DNA from: Bacteroidota bacterium
GTDB taxonomy: Bacteria; Bacteroidota; Bacteroidia; Bacteroidales; UBA10428
Assembly (NCBI GenBank): GCA_003252385.1
Contig: QKEH01000062.1
Location: forward strand, 1-56,498
Length of the DNA stretch: 56,498 bases
Reading direction: 5' to 3'
Below the pieces are notes generated by a model that worked only from the letters and a program-made list of their open reading frames with translations, had not been told where the DNA came from and did no database searches. Shown one piece after another: positions 9,534-18,898 of the stretch. Positions within the stretch are counted from its first letter, which is position 1, and every line of letters starts with the position of its first letter. The translations under genes and the position numbers were made by a program.

Positions 9534-9575
9534 AACAGCGGGGTTCTGGGGTTCAGAACCCCGCTGTTTCTTTTT
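9534..9575 (+). terminator. Very strong intrinsic terminator after typA
   Basis: A perfect 15-bp stem (AACAGCGGGGTTCTG at 9534-9548 with its complement at 9554-9568) has a 5-nt loop and is followed by TCTTTTT. It separates typA from the polysaccharide operon. Confidence 0.9.
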
Positions 9576-9652
9576 AGTACACGGTTCTGTTTTGCCCTTG
9601 TTTGCGATGGTTAATCCTCAGCTGGCGGTTGTCTATCAAAAACATTCCGGCA

Positions 9653-9687
9653 TTTCCCATCATTTTAATACCATTGCTATAAATTTG
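9653..9687 (+). promoter_or_regulatory. Putative promoter of the exopolysaccharide operon
   Basis: TAAATTTG at 9680-9687 is an exact match to the Bacteroidota -7 box TAnnTTTG. A TTTC at 9653-9656 could be the -33 box, though the spacing of 23 bp is slightly long. The -7 box ends 72 nt before the ATG of the first operon gene. Confidence 0.4.
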
Positions 9688-9759
9688 CCGGTGAATAAAC
9701 CCCAGCAGGTAAACAAACTGCCCAATCGGCCTGTTTGAACCCTGAAAACGCAACTACAA

Positions 9760-10536
9760 ATGAACCTGAAAACCAACGTTATTTGCTGTTTACTGACTGT
9801 TGCCATAGGTTTCAGTTCCTGTATATCCTACAAAAAAACGCAATACCTGAAAGGGGCTCCGGAACAAACCCTGGAGTATCTCATTCCGTCCCGTGATATA
9901 AAAGGTATCCTGCCCGGCGACGAACTCAACCTGCGCATTTCCAGTTTCGACGATGTGGCCTACAACTTCTTCAGCAACCAGTCCGAGGCCGCCCGAATGA
10001 CTTTCAACAACGAACTTTCCATTGCCCTGTATTCCTACACCGTAAACGACTCAGGCTATATCGACATTCCCATGCTGGGGCTGGTGAAGGTTGGAGGCTA
10101 TACCATTCCTGAAGTTACCTTGCAACTTAAGGACGAACTGGCCAGCTATTTTAACCAGCCGGTAGTAGTAATCAAACAGGTGAATAAAAAGATTACCATA
10201 CTGGGCGAAGTAAATGTACCCGGAAGCCACATTTACACCAAGGAACGCCTTACCATTTTCGATGCCATAGGTATGGCCGGCGACATAGCGGTAACCGGGA
10301 AAAAAGACGAGGTCTATGTGATCCGCGAAAATGGAGGTTCCATCCTCAAGGAGAAGTTGGATCTGACCAACGACCAGATTTTTGCCTCCGACTTTTACTA
10401 CCTTAACCCCAACGATATGGTCTATGTTTCACCACGCAAATCGGCAAGCTGGCGAGTCGAGTCCATACCGCTGACCCTGGTGTTCTCCGGAATTACTGCA
10501 TTTATCCTAATTTTCAACACTATCCGAGATATTTAA
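9760..10536 (+). CDS. Polysaccharide export lipoprotein (Wza/OPX family)
   Basis: This protein forms the outer-membrane export channel of a Wzy-dependent capsule or exopolysaccharide system and partners with the Wzc-like kinase encoded next. The 258 residues comprise a lipoprotein signal peptide with lipobox FSSC (Cys near 21), a polysaccharide export sequence domain (about 50-135, GILPGDELNLRI), an SLBB domain (about 140-220, ITILGEVNVPGS) and one C-terminal hydrophobic segment (about 232-252), typical of the short Bacteroidota OPX type. It is the first gene of a 12-gene operon. Its TAA stop overlaps the ATG of the next gene by one base, so translation is coupled. Confidence 0.93.
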   Translation: MNLKTNVICCLLTVAIGFSSCISYKKTQYLKGAPEQTLEYLIPSRDIKGILPGDELNLRISSFDDVAYNFFSNQSEAARMTFNNELSIALYSYTVNDSGYIDIPMLGLVKVGGYTIPEVTLQLKDELASYFNQPVVVIKQVNKKITILGEVNVPGSHIYTKERLTIFDAIGMAGDIAVTGKKDEVYVIRENGGSILKEKLDLTNDQIFASDFYYLNPNDMVYVSPRKSASWRVESIPLTLVFSGITAFILIFNTIRDI

Positions 10537-12965
10537 TGAACCCAAACGCCATAAACGACCACGAAGGTAAAATTGATTACCAGAAATTTATTATGATGTT
10601 CGTACGGAGATGGTATTACTACGCCATTACCGGTTTCATTGCGCTGGCAATAGCAGTATACATCAATAAATCGGCCACTCCCATCTACGAGGTAACTTCC
10701 ACCATTCTGGTTCAGGAACAGGATCAGCGGCGTTTCAACCCCGAAGATTTTATGAGCACCCTGAACATGTTCTCGGCCAACCAAATGTTCCGGAACGAGA
10801 TGCTGGTACTCAAATCGACCGCACTTATTGAAAAAACCTATACCGACCTGAACCTGACCACGCGTTACTTTTCGGAAGGATTGGCCACCAAGGAACTTTA
10901 CAAGGATGCTCCTTTTATTGTTGCGTTCAATGCCAGCAGCCCACAGCCCATCGGCATACGTTTCTTTCTCACCTACCTTGGGGGAACCCGGTTCAGGCTC
11001 GAATCGGACGAAGAACTGGTGACCCTTTACTCCTTCAGCGAAGAAAAGGAGTTAACCGTTATTACCCATTTTGAGATAGACATGACCATAGACAACCGGG
11101 TACCGGTTGAAAATGAACTATTTAACTTTACCATTGTGTTCGATAATCCGGAGGAAACCCTGGAAGTGAACGATAAATTCAGCTTCTCCTTTCAAAGCCG
11201 GAAACAGTTTACCAATAACATGAAACAGCTGATGAACGTTCAGTCGGTAGATCCGGAATCGTCAGCTGCCGTGCTCACTCTGATGGTATCCAATGCCCGG
11301 CTGGGAGTGGATATCCTGAATACCATGGGCGAAAACTACCTGATGCGCGACATTCTAAAAAAGCGTTTCATCGCCAAGCAAACCATTAATTACATCGACC
11401 TTCAGTTAAATATCATCTCCGACTCGCTGGTAAAAGCCGAAAAAGACCTGGAAAGTTTCCGCGTACGGCACGATGTGATGGACATCCAACAGCAATCGAG
11501 CGTGGTACTCACCCAACAGGATCAGCTCAAACGCGAACTCACCCAGCTGGAATCGCAAATTGGCTACTACACCTTTATCCAGGATTACTTCGAAGAAAAC
11601 AAGGAGATTGCCGACCTGATTGCCCCCTCCTCTGTGGGAATTGAAGACCCGCTGCTCAATAACCTGATGCAGGAACTGATAACCCTGCATTCGGAGAAAA
11701 GTACCATGCTTGAAAACAAGCAGGAGAAAAACCCCTACCTGCTGAAAATCAATATCCGCATCAACAACCTGAAAAGCACCATTGCCGAGAATATTAAATA
11801 CATTCTGAAAACCCTGGAGGTAAACCGCAAGGAAATTGTAGGCCGTATGGCGGAAGTGAACCGCGAAATATCGCGAATGCCCATTACGGAACGTCAGCTG
11901 GCCAATTTCGAACGCAACTTCCGCCTTAACGACGAAGTGTACACGTACTTGATGCAACGCCGTTCCGAATCGCAAATTGCCGAAGCCTCCAACCTGCCGC
12001 GGAATGAAATTCTGGAGCCGGCACAACTTTCCAGCCCCGATCCCATTGCCCCCAAGAGCACACAGAATTATGCCTTTGCCTTGTTTTTGGCCGTAGCCCT
12101 AACCTCCGGATTTATATTTATTATGGATCCCACACGCAATAAAATCAATTCGAAACAGGACCTTTCTTCAGCCACCCGCTACCCCATTCTGGGACGAATT
12201 CTTCATAACCGCTCGGATCGTCCGCTGGTATTCCATAACTTCCCCAACTCGGGCACCGCCGAATCGTTCCGGAGTATATACACCAATCTGCAGTTTTTTA
12301 AATACGGAAAATCGCGCCAAACCATTATGGTTACCTCGGCTTTTGCTGGCGATGGGAAGAGTTTTGTATCCATCAACCTGGCACTTGCCTATGCCAAATT
12401 TGGTTATAAAACCGTTCTCGTGGAATTTGACCTGCGTAAGCCGGCCATTACGCAACAACTCGAAGCCAAACAGGAACCCGGAGCCAGTACTTACATCAGC
12501 GGAGCCGCCGCCTTCGAAGATATCATTCAGAAAACCCCCTACGATAACCTGCATTATGTAGCCGCCGGTGCCACACCCCCCAACCCCACGGAGCTCACTG
12601 CGTCCGAGAAAACTGCTGAAATGTTCACCCGGCTTAAAGAAGAGTACGAGATTACCATTATTGACACCCCACCGGTAGGCATAGTAATAGACTCGCTACA
12701 CCTGGTAAAGCATACCGATATCAATTTGTTTGTAGTACGCGAAAATCACACCCACAAGTCTGAGTTTAACGAAACGATTCGTGAACTGGAAAGCCGGGGC
12801 ATCGAGAACATAACCCTCGTACTGAACGACCACAAACCCAGCAAGAGCATGCAATACGGTTACGGATACTACGAATCGAATGAGTCGAAAAAGAAGCGTA
12901 AAAAGAACCTGGAAATTGCACCGGAAGTGCGCCGCAAGAATTTCACCCAACCTCGAAACGCTTAA
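10536..12965 (+). CDS. Wzc-like polysaccharide co-polymerase with tyrosine autokinase domain
   Basis: This inner-membrane protein controls chain length and export through cycles of tyrosine autophosphorylation. The 809 residues hold an N-terminal Wzz domain with a first membrane segment (about 27-45), a long periplasmic part with coiled coil (about 280-450) and a second membrane segment near 505-525. A cytoplasmic BY-kinase follows, with Walker A AGDGKS (Lys608), Walker A' (VLVEFDLRKP) and Walker B IIDTPPVG. A C-terminal cluster of tyrosines (Tyr774, 776, 778, 779) is followed by a lysine-rich tail. In the Walker A' motif the first of the two usual aspartates is a glutamate. The fused kinase is of the proteobacterial/Bacteroidota single-protein type. 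No cognate phosphatase (Wzb-like) is encoded in the operon. Confidence 0.94.
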   Translation: MNPNAINDHEGKIDYQKFIMMFVRRWYYYAITGFIALAIAVYINKSATPIYEVTSTILVQEQDQRRFNPEDFMSTLNMFSANQMFRNEMLVLKSTALIEKTYTDLNLTTRYFSEGLATKELYKDAPFIVAFNASSPQPIGIRFFLTYLGGTRFRLESDEELVTLYSFSEEKELTVITHFEIDMTIDNRVPVENELFNFTIVFDNPEETLEVNDKFSFSFQSRKQFTNNMKQLMNVQSVDPESSAAVLTLMVSNARLGVDILNTMGENYLMRDILKKRFIAKQTINYIDLQLNIISDSLVKAEKDLESFRVRHDVMDIQQQSSVVLTQQDQLKRELTQLESQIGYYTFIQDYFEENKEIADLIAPSSVGIEDPLLNNLMQELITLHSEKSTMLENKQEKNPYLLKINIRINNLKSTIAENIKYILKTLEVNRKEIVGRMAEVNREISRMPITERQLANFERNFRLNDEVYTYLMQRRSESQIAEASNLPRNEILEPAQLSSPDPIAPKSTQNYAFALFLAVALTSGFIFIMDPTRNKINSKQDLSSATRYPILGRILHNRSDRPLVFHNFPNSGTAESFRSIYTNLQFFKYGKSRQTIMVTSAFAGDGKSFVSINLALAYAKFGYKTVLVEFDLRKPAITQQLEAKQEPGASTYISGAAAFEDIIQKTPYDNLHYVAAGATPPNPTELTASEKTAEMFTRLKEEYEITIIDTPPVGIVIDSLHLVKHTDINLFVVRENHTHKSEFNETIRELESRGIENITLVLNDHKPSKSMQYGYGYYESNESKKKRKKNLEIAPEVRRKNFTQPRNA

Positions 12966-12971
12966 CCCGTT

Positions 12972-14531
12972 ATGTGGTTTGCCAAGAAAACCAATCCTCA
13001 GGGAGAAATTTTTTCGTGGCCGCTGATCCTCCAATGGGCTGCCTTTTACGGTGCTCTGTTTCTGTTGGGTGCCGGAGCTCGCATAGCCACCCCTTTTCTG
13101 TACCTGACCGCATTACTATGGTTTTTGTCCATAAAAAACTACGAAAATGCCCTGTATACCATTCTATTCTGGATTTTTTTCAACGGGTTCTATCAGGGAC
13201 AGGGTTATTTTTCGGAAAATTTTTCTGCTCAAATTACGAAAATCACCTTTCTGCTGCTGATCGCATTTTTTATATACCACGGGCGTTATAATAAAAATAT
13301 TTTTTCCTACAACCTGCGTTCGGGTTTTGTTGGCATAACGGTGGTATATCTGTTTTTGCTCCTGATTTCGCTATTTGTAAATCGGTACCCGGTATTACGC
13401 ATACTTAATTTTTTCAGTTTCCTGTTCCTGTTTTTCGCGTTTACCGAATTCAGGCTTTCCAATACCTTCTACCGGAATATTATTAATATTCTGCCGGCCA
13501 TTGGGGTCATACAAATTCCCATTGCCATCATGCAGTTTAAAGGCATTATTGCCCCCCCCTCGCGGGTATCATACAACATGGTCTGGGTGGCCAGTCTCGA
13601 CGATGCCGCTTCGGGCACCTTCGGTCCGGCAATGTCGCCCGACCTTTCGTGGTACCTGAGCTTCATGACGCTATTTGTTTTTTCGTATGGAATTATTAAA
13701 CGCTCGTGGTGGATTGCCGGAAGCGCCTTCCTGTTCATGATACAGTATATGGTGGTAGATTCCAAAACAGCCCTGGTAGCCACTGTGTTGCTGTTTATTA
13801 TTTTCTTTAGCAGGGCCATGATGCACTCCAACCGGTTGAAGATTAGCATTAATTACATCCTATCGGCCATATTGATATTTGCCACTTTCGGCACGGTATT
13901 TTTCTTTGCCTGGAAGTCGTACTATAAAACGCTGGAGGAACAAACCAATATCCGTTCGTTCGAAACAGTGGGCAACATGTACAGTGGTTCCTACGACCTG
14001 ATTACGCGCAACTTTCTGATGTGGGGCAAAATAAGCGGATACTACTACGTAAGCCAGATGCAGTTTGAAGAAAACCCTGTGAAATTCTTTATTGGCTTTG
14101 GACCGGGTGAGTACAATTATAAAACCCCCGACTCCAGAGGCTACAGGATACGCGCCAAACTACCCCGGATAATTCAGGGTAACAACGGGCTCAATGCCCG
14201 CTCCGGAATGATTACCCATTTTGCCGAAACCGGCATCATTGGCACCTTACTCATTCTGTCCTATTTTGTGATGCTGTTCCGTTTTTATAAGAAGCTGAAC
14301 CCGCTAACCGACATGGGCCGCAATATGAAGATCATTCTTGGCCCCTACCTGAGTGCAACCTTCATCTATTTCATCATTTACATGAATGGTTTTACCAGCA
14401 TTTCCATCTATGCGTTCTGGATCTTGAATGCAGCCATTATTGGCCTGGAACAAAATGCCTACCTGCAAAAACAACAAGTAACCCTTGAAAACACACCCCC
14501 TTATGGCAAAACGTATTCTTTGGACTGTTAA
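12972..14531 (+). CDS. Wzy-like polymerase / O-antigen ligase family membrane protein
   Basis: The 519-residue product is an integral membrane protein with about 11-12 hydrophobic segments and a large extracytoplasmic loop (about 325-410). After that loop comes the sequence HFAETGIIGTLL, which resembles the conserved part of the O-antigen ligase/polymerase (Wzy_C) family. In a Wzy-dependent pathway this protein joins repeat units into the polymer on the periplasmic side of the inner membrane. Its place between the kinase and the glycosyltransferases, 6 nt after the kinase stop, supports the role of polymerase rather than ligase, but sequence alone does not separate the two. The next ORF starts inside its last 29 nt. 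Confidence 0.82.
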   Translation: MWFAKKTNPQGEIFSWPLILQWAAFYGALFLLGAGARIATPFLYLTALLWFLSIKNYENALYTILFWIFFNGFYQGQGYFSENFSAQITKITFLLLIAFFIYHGRYNKNIFSYNLRSGFVGITVVYLFLLLISLFVNRYPVLRILNFFSFLFLFFAFTEFRLSNTFYRNIINILPAIGVIQIPIAIMQFKGIIAPPSRVSYNMVWVASLDDAASGTFGPAMSPDLSWYLSFMTLFVFSYGIIKRSWWIAGSAFLFMIQYMVVDSKTALVATVLLFIIFFSRAMMHSNRLKISINYILSAILIFATFGTVFFFAWKSYYKTLEEQTNIRSFETVGNMYSGSYDLITRNFLMWGKISGYYYVSQMQFEENPVKFFIGFGPGEYNYKTPDSRGYRIRAKLPRIIQGNNGLNARSGMITHFAETGIIGTLLILSYFVMLFRFYKKLNPLTDMGRNMKIILGPYLSATFIYFIIYMNGFTSISIYAFWILNAAIIGLEQNAYLQKQQVTLENTPPYGKTYSLDC

Positions 14532-15756
14532 CGGCCTGCTTCCCGAAGTGGCCAAAAAACTGGGCGTCACCCCGCCGGAGAAAGGTGCCTGGATATTTTC
14601 GCTCTTCACCCAGTTGAAGGAACTGTATGGTTCCGAGGTGGAATTTCACCTGGTAACCTGTGCCAAGGCAGCCAAGCAAAGCATGCATGTGGAGATGGAT
14701 GCCACCACCCACTTTCATATTCTCCCCATGCGGAAGAATGCCTTTTCGCGCTGTTACGATACCGAACTGGATTTGCTCGAAAAACTCATTCGTCAAATTG
14801 ATCCGTGCCTGGTGCATGTGCACGGCACCGAAGATTTCTATGGACTGGTAACCGAACGTATTGAGGTGCCGGTAATTATTTCCCTGCAGGGGGTTCGCAA
14901 CGAAATTATCAAATACCTGTTTTCGGATATTTCCAAAACGGACTACTATAAAATCGCCCTGCGTTACCGGGATTACGGCATGATTAAGAACCTTAAGGTT
15001 TGGAAGCGTAAGACCGATGACGAGAACAAAATCATCCGCATGAACCGGTACTTCATTGGCCGAACGCTGTTTGACAAAGGAGCCTGCCTGGGCATAAACC
15101 CACAGGCCGAATACCTCACCGGTGAAGATCACCGGCTGTTGCGGCCGGAATTCTATGCCGCCGACTGGCAACTGGAAGAGAGCGAACCTTACAGCATACA
15201 CACCACCATTTCCGAATCGTCGTTTAAAGGAGTTTTCCTGATTATTAACGCCCTGGAAGTGCTTGCCCGCAAGTATCCCCAGATAAAACTCAATATTGCA
15301 GGCACCTTTAATGGCCCCATAGCCAAAAGCCTGGCTGCCACCATTAAAAAGAAAGGACTGACCCCACACATCCACTTTCTGGGTGGTTGCAATGCCGGGC
15401 AGCTGGTGGCTTCGATGCACAAAAGCCGGGTATTTCTTATGGGTTCCTATATCGACAACTCGCCCAACTCCCTCCAGGAAGCCCAGGCCGTAGGAATTCC
15501 CCCGGTAGCGGCCTTTACAGGAGGCATCCCTTCGCTGGTCGACGATTTTGAAAATGGACTGCTCTACCCCCGTGGCGACCTGTACTACATGGTACACCTG
15601 ATTTCGGAACTCTTCGATAATCCGGAACTGGCCCGGCGAATCAGCGCGAATGCCAAAAAGCTAAAAACCACACGAAACAACCCGGAGCGTTTGAAAGAAC
15701 TCTACAAAACGGTGTATGCCCGTTTTATCGAAAACCCAACCACAAGCCGTTTATAA
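14503..15756 (+). CDS. GT4-type glycosyltransferase (A)
   Basis: This 417-residue cytoplasmic enzyme has the two-domain GT-B fold of glycosyltransferase family 4. The acceptor domain starts with KRILWTVNG. The donor-binding domain has a typical nucleotide-sugar motif, NSLQEAQAVGIPPVA followed by GGIPSLV and an ENGLLYP loop (about 320-355). It should add one sugar to the lipid-linked repeat unit; the donor and acceptor are unknown. I chose the ATG at 14503, which overlaps the polymerase gene by 29 nt; the ORF extends only a few codons further upstream, without a better start. Confidence 0.85.
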   Translation: MAKRILWTVNGLLPEVAKKLGVTPPEKGAWIFSLFTQLKELYGSEVEFHLVTCAKAAKQSMHVEMDATTHFHILPMRKNAFSRCYDTELDLLEKLIRQIDPCLVHVHGTEDFYGLVTERIEVPVIISLQGVRNEIIKYLFSDISKTDYYKIALRYRDYGMIKNLKVWKRKTDDENKIIRMNRYFIGRTLFDKGACLGINPQAEYLTGEDHRLLRPEFYAADWQLEESEPYSIHTTISESSFKGVFLIINALEVLARKYPQIKLNIAGTFNGPIAKSLAATIKKKGLTPHIHFLGGCNAGQLVASMHKSRVFLMGSYIDNSPNSLQEAQAVGIPPVAAFTGGIPSLVDDFENGLLYPRGDLYYMVHLISELFDNPELARRISANAKKLKTTRNNPERLKELYKTVYARFIENPTTSRL

Positions 15757-15763
15757 CCCGTTC

Positions 15764-17059
15764 ATGAAACTGTTCTCCAAAGCAACCCTACAGCACTATA
15801 TACAACCCTCCCAGGTAAAAAACCTTGGCAACTCAGCGTTGTACTTTGGCAACTCCATTGTGCAAATGGTAATTGGCATTGTAACGGCACCCATTTTTGC
15901 CCGCTACCTGCTGCCCAACGATTTTGCCATTATTGGGTATTTCACTGCTTTTGTGGGTTTCTTTAATCCGATAACCCACTTGTCGTTGTATAATTATTTT
16001 AGTATAAAATTTTTTAAGCAGAACGAAACCAGCAACAAGGAACTGCTGTTCACCCTGTTCAGCTTTCTGTTTGTTTGGAACCTGATTTTTTTGCCCATTT
16101 CCTACCTGGTGGTGAATATTGTTTTTAAACACACCGGCAACTCCTTCAGCGCTTATCCCTATCTGGCAATGGTTTTCGGCACAGCCTTTTTCAGTCTGGC
16201 ACAAGGCTTTGTTCAAATGGTTTTTCGCCTCAGAAAACAGGCTTTTCAGTACTTTCTGCTCGAAACTTTGCTTACGGTAGTCAATATTTTTGTATCCCTG
16301 CTGCTGGTGGTTCAGTTTAAAATGGGTGCTGATGGGCGTTTGGGTGGCAAGCTGATTGCCCAGGGCCTGGTGTTTGCTATCAGCCTGTTTATCCTCTGGA
16401 AACTGATGATTCCACGACTGAATAAAGCCAGTCTCATTGATGGACTCCGGCTGGTTACCCCGCTGGTGCTGGGTACTTTTGTTATCTTCTCCATACGTAA
16501 CCTCGATAAAATTCTCCTGGAACGCCTGGGCGACTCCAACGAATTTGGCTACTACAATATTGGCTTTAACAATGCCAACTACTTGATACTTATGGGCAAT
16601 GCCCTTTATGCAGCCTTTGAGCCCGATGTGATTAAGTACGTTGTTAAAGAAAAGTACCGGAAACTGGCCGTTTCCATTTTTCTGGTAACGGCTATTTTGG
16701 TGTCCATTACAGCGGTGTACATTCTCTTCTCCGAACCCATAACCCATTACCTAACCAGCGGACGCTATACCCGGGCGTACAAGTATGCCAATATCATTGC
16801 CGTTGGGGGATTGTTTCTCAGCCTGAACAAGTTGCTCATTACCATCTTGTTGGCTTTTAAGAAAACCAAAATTATTCTGATTCTCAATGTAATAACCTCT
16901 ATATTTGCCTATTTCTGTTACAAATACGCCATTGCCCGTTTCACCTTCAACGGAGCAGCATACGCAAGGATCATCATTGCATTTTTCATGATTGCCGTTT
17001 CGGTGGTCACCATTTATCTGGTGATGAAACAACAAAAGAAATTAGCTACTAATGCCTAA
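15764..17059 (+). CDS. Wzx-like polysaccharide flippase
   Basis: This integral membrane protein of the MVF/oligosaccharidyl-lipid flippase group has about 12-14 hydrophobic segments over 431 residues (for example the pair around AIIGYFTAFVGFFNP and the last helices near AFFMIAVSVVTIYLV). It should turn the undecaprenyl-linked repeat unit across the inner membrane for the polymerase. The start at 15764 gives the usual short N-terminus (MKLFSKATLQ) just 7 nt after the previous stop. An alternative ATG at 15716 would add 16 residues and overlap the previous gene by 41 nt. Confidence 0.87.
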   Translation: MKLFSKATLQHYIQPSQVKNLGNSALYFGNSIVQMVIGIVTAPIFARYLLPNDFAIIGYFTAFVGFFNPITHLSLYNYFSIKFFKQNETSNKELLFTLFSFLFVWNLIFLPISYLVVNIVFKHTGNSFSAYPYLAMVFGTAFFSLAQGFVQMVFRLRKQAFQYFLLETLLTVVNIFVSLLLVVQFKMGADGRLGGKLIAQGLVFAISLFILWKLMIPRLNKASLIDGLRLVTPLVLGTFVIFSIRNLDKILLERLGDSNEFGYYNIGFNNANYLILMGNALYAAFEPDVIKYVVKEKYRKLAVSIFLVTAILVSITAVYILFSEPITHYLTSGRYTRAYKYANIIAVGGLFLSLNKLLITILLAFKKTKIILILNVITSIFAYFCYKYAIARFTFNGAAYARIIIAFFMIAVSVVTIYLVMKQQKKLATNA

Positions 17060-17070
17060 AGACATCCAGC

Positions 17071-17736
17071 ATGAGAACAAAACATCTTAAGGATCCAACA
17101 GGACTGTTATTCAAGATCATCGTCAAATACCAGCAGAAACTTTCCGGTTTGTACTGGTCCCGGCGCATGAGCTTCTATCTGGCCATACGGGGCATTCAAC
17201 AAGGTAAAAAGAACCGCTTCTTTGGAAAGGCTTTTATGCGCCGCCACATCCATTCCACCATAAAATTTGGCCACGGCAATACCTTCAGAAGTACCATACC
17301 AGCGAATATTGCTGGAGTTTCGCACCGCTGTATCTTTGGAACCGTACGCGAAGGAGCGGTGTTGGAAATAGGCAACAACTGCGGCTTCAGCGGTGTTAGC
17401 ATTGGAGCAGCCGGCCATGTAAAAATTGGTAACAATGTGCTCATAGGAGCCGACACCTTCATTACCGATTTCGATGGGCACAGCTCCAAACCCGACCTGC
17501 GCCACATACCTTTGCAGGAATGGGCTCCGGTAGAGATTAAGGACAATGTATTCATTGGTTACAACACCTCCATACTCAAGGGGGTTACCATTGGCGAAAA
17601 TTCGGTGATTGGTGCCAACAGCCTGGTTGTAAAAGATATTCCGGACAACGTAATTGCCATTGGCTGTCCCGCTCGTGTGGTGGCTCAGCTAAAGCCTTCA
17701 GACCCCAATTGGAATGGAAATCAAGATCATTCTTAA
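17071..17736 (+). CDS. Left-handed beta-helix (hexapeptide repeat) acyltransferase
   Basis: The 221-residue protein has hexapeptide repeats of the LbH/XAT type from about residue 60 onward (AVLEIGNNCGFSG, VKIGNNVLIGADTFITD, VEIKDNVFIGYNTSIL, VTIGENSVIGANSLV) and ends with the usual CPARVV turn. Such enzymes transfer acetyl or other acyl groups from acyl-CoA to sugars, so it probably decorates the polysaccharide with an O-acetyl group. A histidine of the DFDGH loop (near residue 134) is in the position used as catalytic base in this family. It overlaps the next gene by 23 nt. Confidence 0.88.
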   Translation: MRTKHLKDPTGLLFKIIVKYQQKLSGLYWSRRMSFYLAIRGIQQGKKNRFFGKAFMRRHIHSTIKFGHGNTFRSTIPANIAGVSHRCIFGTVREGAVLEIGNNCGFSGVSIGAAGHVKIGNNVLIGADTFITDFDGHSSKPDLRHIPLQEWAPVEIKDNVFIGYNTSILKGVTIGENSVIGANSLVVKDIPDNVIAIGCPARVVAQLKPSDPNWNGNQDHS

Positions 17737-18898
17737 CGAACCCTATCCGCAGGGCATGGCGGTTACCAACCGCATACATTACTATGCCAAAGGTTTGCAG
17801 TCCTTTGGACATGGGGTGGAGCTGCTCATTCCCAAACCACGCAACAAAGGGACGCTCAATGTGGGAATTGCCCCCAGCGGACAGTATGAGGGCGTGCCCT
17901 ATACCTACACCTGCCGGCGTACCCACAAACCGAAAGGTTTTTTGGCCTACCGGTACTACGATCTGCGCGGCTACCTGGGGCTGGCCCGCAAGCTAGTGTT
18001 TACACGAACCAAAACCGATGCCGTACTGCTGGTGAGCAACGACCTGCTGCATATACTGCTTGTGAAATGCTTGTGCTCGCTGCGGGGCACCCGGTTGTTC
18101 CAGGAGAAAAGCGAGTTCCCCTTTTTCAACCAAAAGAAAACCCGCTACAAGCAACTTTATGTCAATTATGTATTCCAGTTGTTTGATGGCATCATTGTCA
18201 TTTCGAACGAATTACGAAACTACTTTTCTTCCCGCATCCATCCCCGTGGCGGGTTATTGCTTATACCCAGCCTGGTGGACACCCGTGAATTTAACCAGAC
18301 TAAAACCACCTCTCCCGAAACTGCTCCCTACGTGGCTTATGCCGGTAATTTTGACGATGGCAAGGACGGGGTGTTTACCCTGCTCCAGGCACTGGCGCTG
18401 GTACGAAAAAAGCACCCGGGTCTGCGTCTGGTGATGGCCGGCCGCCCCACCAACCCCAGGGATCTGGAACTGGTAGAACGCCTAATTCGCGAACTACACC
18501 TGGAAGATGCAGTGACCATCACCGGGTATATTGAACGCCGGGAGTTGGTAGAGCTCCTGATCAATGCCTCCGTTCTGTTACTGGCTAAGCCGGCTTCGGA
18601 ACAATCCTCCTACAATTTCCCCAGTAAAGTGGCCGAATACCTGGCCACCGGCAACCCGGTGCTGCTTACCTCGGTAAGTGCCACCTCCAGCTACCTGAGC
18701 GATGGCTGCGAAGCGTATATCACACCGCCGGGAAACGTGGAGGCCTATGCCCAAAAGCTGGATTATATTCTTCAGAATAAAAAAGAAGCTTCGGCGGTTG
18801 GTGAAAGAGGCAGAGCCTTGGCTCAACGCGAATTCGACTACCTGAATCAGGTAAAAAAAATAGAACGCTTTATTGCAGAAAGGCTTCATCATGAATAA
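17714..18898 (+). CDS. GT4-type glycosyltransferase (B)
   Basis: The 394-residue product has a GT-B fold. Its N-terminal half begins IKIILNEPYPQGMAVTNR. Its donor domain contains VAYAGNFDDGKDGV (about 205) and the family 4 signature SKVAEYLATGNPVLL (about 300) preceded by ASVLLLAKP. It adds one sugar of the repeat unit; specificity is unknown. The start lies inside the acyltransferase gene, and the stop overlaps the following gene by 8 nt, so translation is coupled on both sides. Confidence 0.86.
   Translation: MEIKIILNEPYPQGMAVTNRIHYYAKGLQSFGHGVELLIPKPRNKGTLNVGIAPSGQYEGVPYTYTCRRTHKPKGFLAYRYYDLRGYLGLARKLVFTRTKTDAVLLVSNDLLHILLVKCLCSLRGTRLFQEKSEFPFFNQKKTRYKQLYVNYVFQLFDGIIVISNELRNYFSSRIHPRGGLLLIPSLVDTREFNQTKTTSPETAPYVAYAGNFDDGKDGVFTLLQALALVRKKHPGLRLVMAGRPTNPRDLELVERLIRELHLEDAVTITGYIERRELVELLINASVLLLAKPASEQSSYNFPSKVAEYLATGNPVLLTSVSATSSYLSDGCEAYITPPGNVEAYAQKLDYILQNKKEASAVGERGRALAQREFDYLNQVKKIERFIAERLHHE

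Noticed and set aside
7955-9535. Long open frames antisense to typA (242, 330 and 247 residues)
   Set aside because: They mirror the conserved GTPase gene, have unlikely composition and no recognisable domain.
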